From the NCBI GenBank assembly GCA_002600635.1, contig CP021371.1:2669001-2733000 (forward strand): 64,000 nt of DNA, in the 5' to 3' direction. The translations under genes were made by a program, and so were the position numbers. Below are positions 61,491 through 64,000 of the stretch, in pieces; position 1 is the first letter of the stretch; each line of letters opens with the position of its first letter. The DNA is from Rhizobium sp. ACO-34A (GTDB lineage Bacteria; Pseudomonadota; Alphaproteobacteria; Rhizobiales; Rhizobiaceae). The notes under the pieces are model-generated. The model made no database searches and was not told where the DNA came from. It saw nothing but the letters and a program-made list of their open reading frames with translations.

Positions 61491-63172
61491 GGAACGACTC
61501 CCTTCGGCAGCCGGGCCGCCATCAGTTCGAGCAGCAGCATCAGCACCACGACCATCGCCACCACCAGCACGGAGAGCGCCGAGGCGAGATCATAGGAGCC
61601 GCTGTCATCGAGATTGTAGATCGCCACACCGAGCGTCTGTGTGCCCGCCGACCACAGAAGCGCCGAGACCGTGAGTTCGTTGCAGGCGATCAGGAAAACG
61701 AGGATGACGGAAGCGCCCGCCGCCGGCGCGATCAGCGGCACGATGATATCCGTGAGCCGCCGCCAGAAACCGGCTCCGGACAGCCGCGCCGCCTCCTCCA
61801 GCGCCGGATCGAGCTGGCGCAGCGCGCTCACCACGGGTTTCAGCCCCACGGCAAAGAAGCTCGAGAAATAAGCCGCGAGAATGATCCAGATCGTGCCGTA
61901 GATGGTGACGCCGAGAAGCGGCAGGGGCGCGGCAAAGACGAGAATGAAGGCGACCGAGATGACGATGCCCGGCAGCGCATAGGGGATCTCGATCATCGCC
62001 GAAAGCGCAGCCGAAAGCCGCTTGCCGCCCCGTGTCAGCGCATAGCCCGTCAGCACCCCGATCACCAGAAGTCCGAAGGCAGTCGCAGAGGCCAGGAAAA
62101 TGGAGTTGGCGAAAGCCGTGCGCGTCACCTTCTGGCGGAACAGGATTTCCTCATAGGCAGCAAAGGACGCCGTCTTGAACGACAGCGCCACGCCATAGGC
62201 CGGCACCAGCGAAGCGGAGACGAGCGCTATGAACGGTGCGATCAGGATCGCGAAAAGCAGGAGCCACAGGAGGAGTTCGACCGGCAGACGCAAGGCACCT
62301 AGTCGGAAGGTGGCGGATGCGCCCGAAAGCCCGATGACGCGATAGTCCCTGCCCTTCAGCGCCCATTCCTGCACCTGCAACCCGACCACCGCCATCACCG
62401 CGATCATGCCGGAGAGAATGGCGATGTCACCAAAGGTGCTGGTGCCGAAACTCGCGAACCGGGCATAGACCAGCGTCGGCAGCGTGTAGATCGAGGCGGG
62501 GATACCGAGAATGGCCGGAATGCCGAAATTGCCGACACCGGAAACAAACGCCATGGCCGCGCCCGCAATCAGCCCCGGCAGCGACAACGGCAGGATGATG
62601 TCCTTCAACACCTGCCACGGCGAAGCGCCGGAGAGCTTTGCCGCTTCGATGCCGTCGCGCGGCAAGGCGAGCAGCCCGGCGCGCAGCGACAGGAAGACGA
62701 GCGGCGAATGCTGCACCCCGTAAAGCAGGGCAATACCGGCGATCGAATAGAGCGGCTGGGGACTGCCGAGCGGCGGCGCAAGACCGAGCGCCTTCAAGAG
62801 CGGGCTGGAAGGTCCCGTCATGCCCACCCAGGAAAGCGCCGTTACCTGCGGCGGGATCATCGTCGGCAACATGAAAAGGAAGCTCAGAAGCCATTTGCCG
62901 CGAATATCGGCAAGCGTCAGCGCCAGCGCGAAAAAGCCGCCGATTGCGACGGCCGCAATCATCCCCAGGACGGACGTCGTCAGCGTGTTCCACGCCGCGG
63001 TCCAGATCGCCGGATCGGCGAGAAGCTCCAGCGCCTTGCCGTTGAGGATCGAAGAAATGCCGGCCATCACCAGCCTTGCGAGCGGCAGCACGCAAAGGCC
63101 GGCGACGACGGCCGTGACAAACGGAAACAGCCAGCGGGGCTGGCTGTTCGCATTGATAGAAAGGCGCGGCAT
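61478..63172 (-). CDS. ABC importer permease, fused two-domain (FbpB type)
   Basis: 564 residues with two repeats of about six membrane spans, each with an EAA-type loop (GIEAAKLSGASPWQVLKDIILPLS, in part, near 180; and LEEAARLSGAGFWRRLTDIIVPL, in part, near 460). Fused permeases of this kind serve ferric-iron and 2-aminoethylphosphonate importers. Confidence 0.9.
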   Translation of the reverse strand: MPRLSINANSQPRWLFPFVTAVVAGLCVLPLARLVMAGISSILNGKALELLADPAIWTAAWNTLTTSVLGMIAAVAIGGFFALALTLADIRGKWLLSFLFMLPTMIPPQVTALSWVGMTGPSSPLLKALGLAPPLGSPQPLYSIAGIALLYGVQHSPLVFLSLRAGLLALPRDGIEAAKLSGASPWQVLKDIILPLSLPGLIAGAAMAFVSGVGNFGIPAILGIPASIYTLPTLVYARFASFGTSTFGDIAILSGMIAVMAVVGLQVQEWALKGRDYRVIGLSGASATFRLGALRLPVELLLWLLLFAILIAPFIALVSASLVPAYGVALSFKTASFAAYEEILFRQKVTRTAFANSIFLASATAFGLLVIGVLTGYALTRGGKRLSAALSAMIEIPYALPGIVISVAFILVFAAPLPLLGVTIYGTIWIILAAYFSSFFAVGLKPVVSALRQLDPALEEAARLSGAGFWRRLTDIIVPLIAPAAGASVILVFLIACNELTVSALLWSAGTQTLGVAIYNLDDSGSYDLASALSVLVVAMVVVLMLLLELMAARLPKGVVPWRN

Positions 63173-63183
63173 GTACCCTTCGA

Positions 63184-64000
63184 TCAGTTCGTGCCGAAGA
63201 TGCCGGAGAAGGTCTTCAGGTCTTCGTCGGTAGCTTTCAGCGCGGCAGCAGCATCGATCGGGAGAACCTTGATGGTATCGCGCGCCGGGAAGCCTTCCGG
63301 AACCGCCATGCCGTTACGGGCCGGGATGTAACCGAGCTTCAGGAAGCCTTCCTGCCCCTTTTCGGAAAGCACATAGTCGACGAACTTCTTCGCGGCTTCG
63401 GCATTCTTGGAAGATGCGAGGATGCCGACCGGCTCGGTGACGGCGGAAACGCCCTCTTCCGGGAAGACGAACTCAACCGGAGCGCCCTTGGCCTTTTCGC
63501 GGATCGGCATGTAGTCGACCACGACGCCATAAGCCTTCTCACCCGATGCGACGGACTTCAGCACACCGCCGTTGCCGCCGGCGGCGATGGCGCCGTTTGC
63601 CTGCAGTTCCTTGTAGTAATCCCAGCCGAGCGACGAAACGCCGGCCAGCGTCTGGGCGTGGATGAGTGCTGCACCCGAGGTCAGCGGGCTCGGCATGGTC
63701 ACGAGGCCCTTGGCTTCCGGCTTGGCAAGATCCTTCCAGCTCGTCGGCTTCATCGAAGCAGCGGTGTTGTACATGATGCCGGTGGTGATGAGCTTGGTGG
63801 AATAATAGAAGCCGTCGGCGTCATAAAGGGTCGCGTCGTAGTTGGCGGCTTCCGGCGACTTGTAGGCCAGAAGCTGGCCGTTCTGTTTCATGCGCTCGAG
63901 CGTGACGGTGTCGGCGATCAGAAGCACGTCGGCAACCGGGTTGCCCGCTTCGATTTCGGCCATCAGCTTCGCCATGATCTTCGGCGTGCCGTCGCGGACC
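63184..64000 (-). CDS. ABC importer substrate-binding protein (5' end outside window)
   Basis: At least 271 residues, open to the window edge. Type-II periplasmic binding fold as in iron(III) and phosphonate binding proteins: NPVADVLLIADTVTLERMK, FYYSTKLITTGIMYNT, PLTSGAALIHAQ, and a C-terminal helix bundle. The ferric or 2-aminoethylphosphonate choice cannot be made from this part. It is the first gene of the transport operon. Confidence 0.87.
   Translation of the reverse strand, partial: VRDGTPKIMAKLMAEIEAGNPVADVLLIADTVTLERMKQNGQLLAYKSPEAANYDATLYDADGFYYSTKLITTGIMYNTAASMKPTSWKDLAKPEAKGLVTMPSPLTSGAALIHAQTLAGVSSLGWDYYKELQANGAIAAGGNGGVLKSVASGEKAYGVVVDYMPIREKAKGAPVEFVFPEEGVSAVTEPVGILASSKNAEAAKKFVDYVLSEKGQEGFLKLGYIPARNGMAVPEGFPARDTIKVLPIDAAAALKATDEDLKTFSGIFGTN

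Overview
The window is high-GC DNA from an alphaproteobacterium of the Rhizobiales, most probably Rhizobiaceae. The flanking gene sets (cobT/cobS next to a DUF1289 gene and a TIGR02281-type aspartic protease, hmuTUV haem uptake, a DUF3772-MscS channel, PleC/PleD-type signalling proteins) fit that group. I cannot name the species from sequence alone.

Layout. (1) Bases 1-13990 are chromosome: the end of a sensor histidine kinase, dgkA-cobT facing cobS, a DUF1289 protein and a membrane aspartic protease, a two-receiver diguanylate cyclase and a two-receiver response regulator, a large mechanosensitive channel, and a haem locus (hutX and an IsdG-like monooxygenase facing hmuTUV). (2) Bases 14019-56260 are a complete-looking 42-kb prophage in tRNA-Lys(CTT). 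A 53-bp direct repeat marks attL and attR, the integrase lies beside the intact tRNA, and the tRNA's likely original terminator is stranded outside attL. (3) Bases 56291-64000 are chromosome again: PhzF, Nudix, endonuclease-like and 2OG-oxygenase genes, then an iron/phosphonate-type ABC importer cut by the window end.

The prophage is a temperate podovirus with a T7-like virion (TerS, TerL, portal, scaffold, capsid, adaptor and nozzle, internal core proteins including one with a GH24 lysozyme, beta-helix tail spike, SGNH esterase). It shows no RNA polymerase and no DNA polymerase gene. Structural and replication genes run leftward from a Cro-like/CI control region near 51.5 kb. A short rightward operon ends in the integrase. 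Two nearly identical 18-bp operators sit inside matching promoters on either side of cI, and five 15-bp repeats spaced 36 bp apart lie between them.

The most interesting feature is a second immunity circuit. The CI-like repressor lacks the Ser and Lys of LexA-type self-cleavage. In the late region, an antirepressor operon on the opposite strand is preceded by an RNA that folds like the phage P1/P7 C4 antisense RNA and carries two 8-nt segments complementary to the leader of the first gene, one covering its Shine-Dalgarno site. This suggests that the lysogeny decision runs through an antirepressor under antisense-RNA control rather than repressor cleavage. Other accessory features are an Acb2/Tad1-like cyclic-nucleotide sponge, a C5-methyltransferase gene that appears to encode a second protein in another frame, a 51-bp coding tandem repeat, an 11-copy TGTAGG array beside the packaging genes, and a hairpin-flanked cluster of small membrane proteins.
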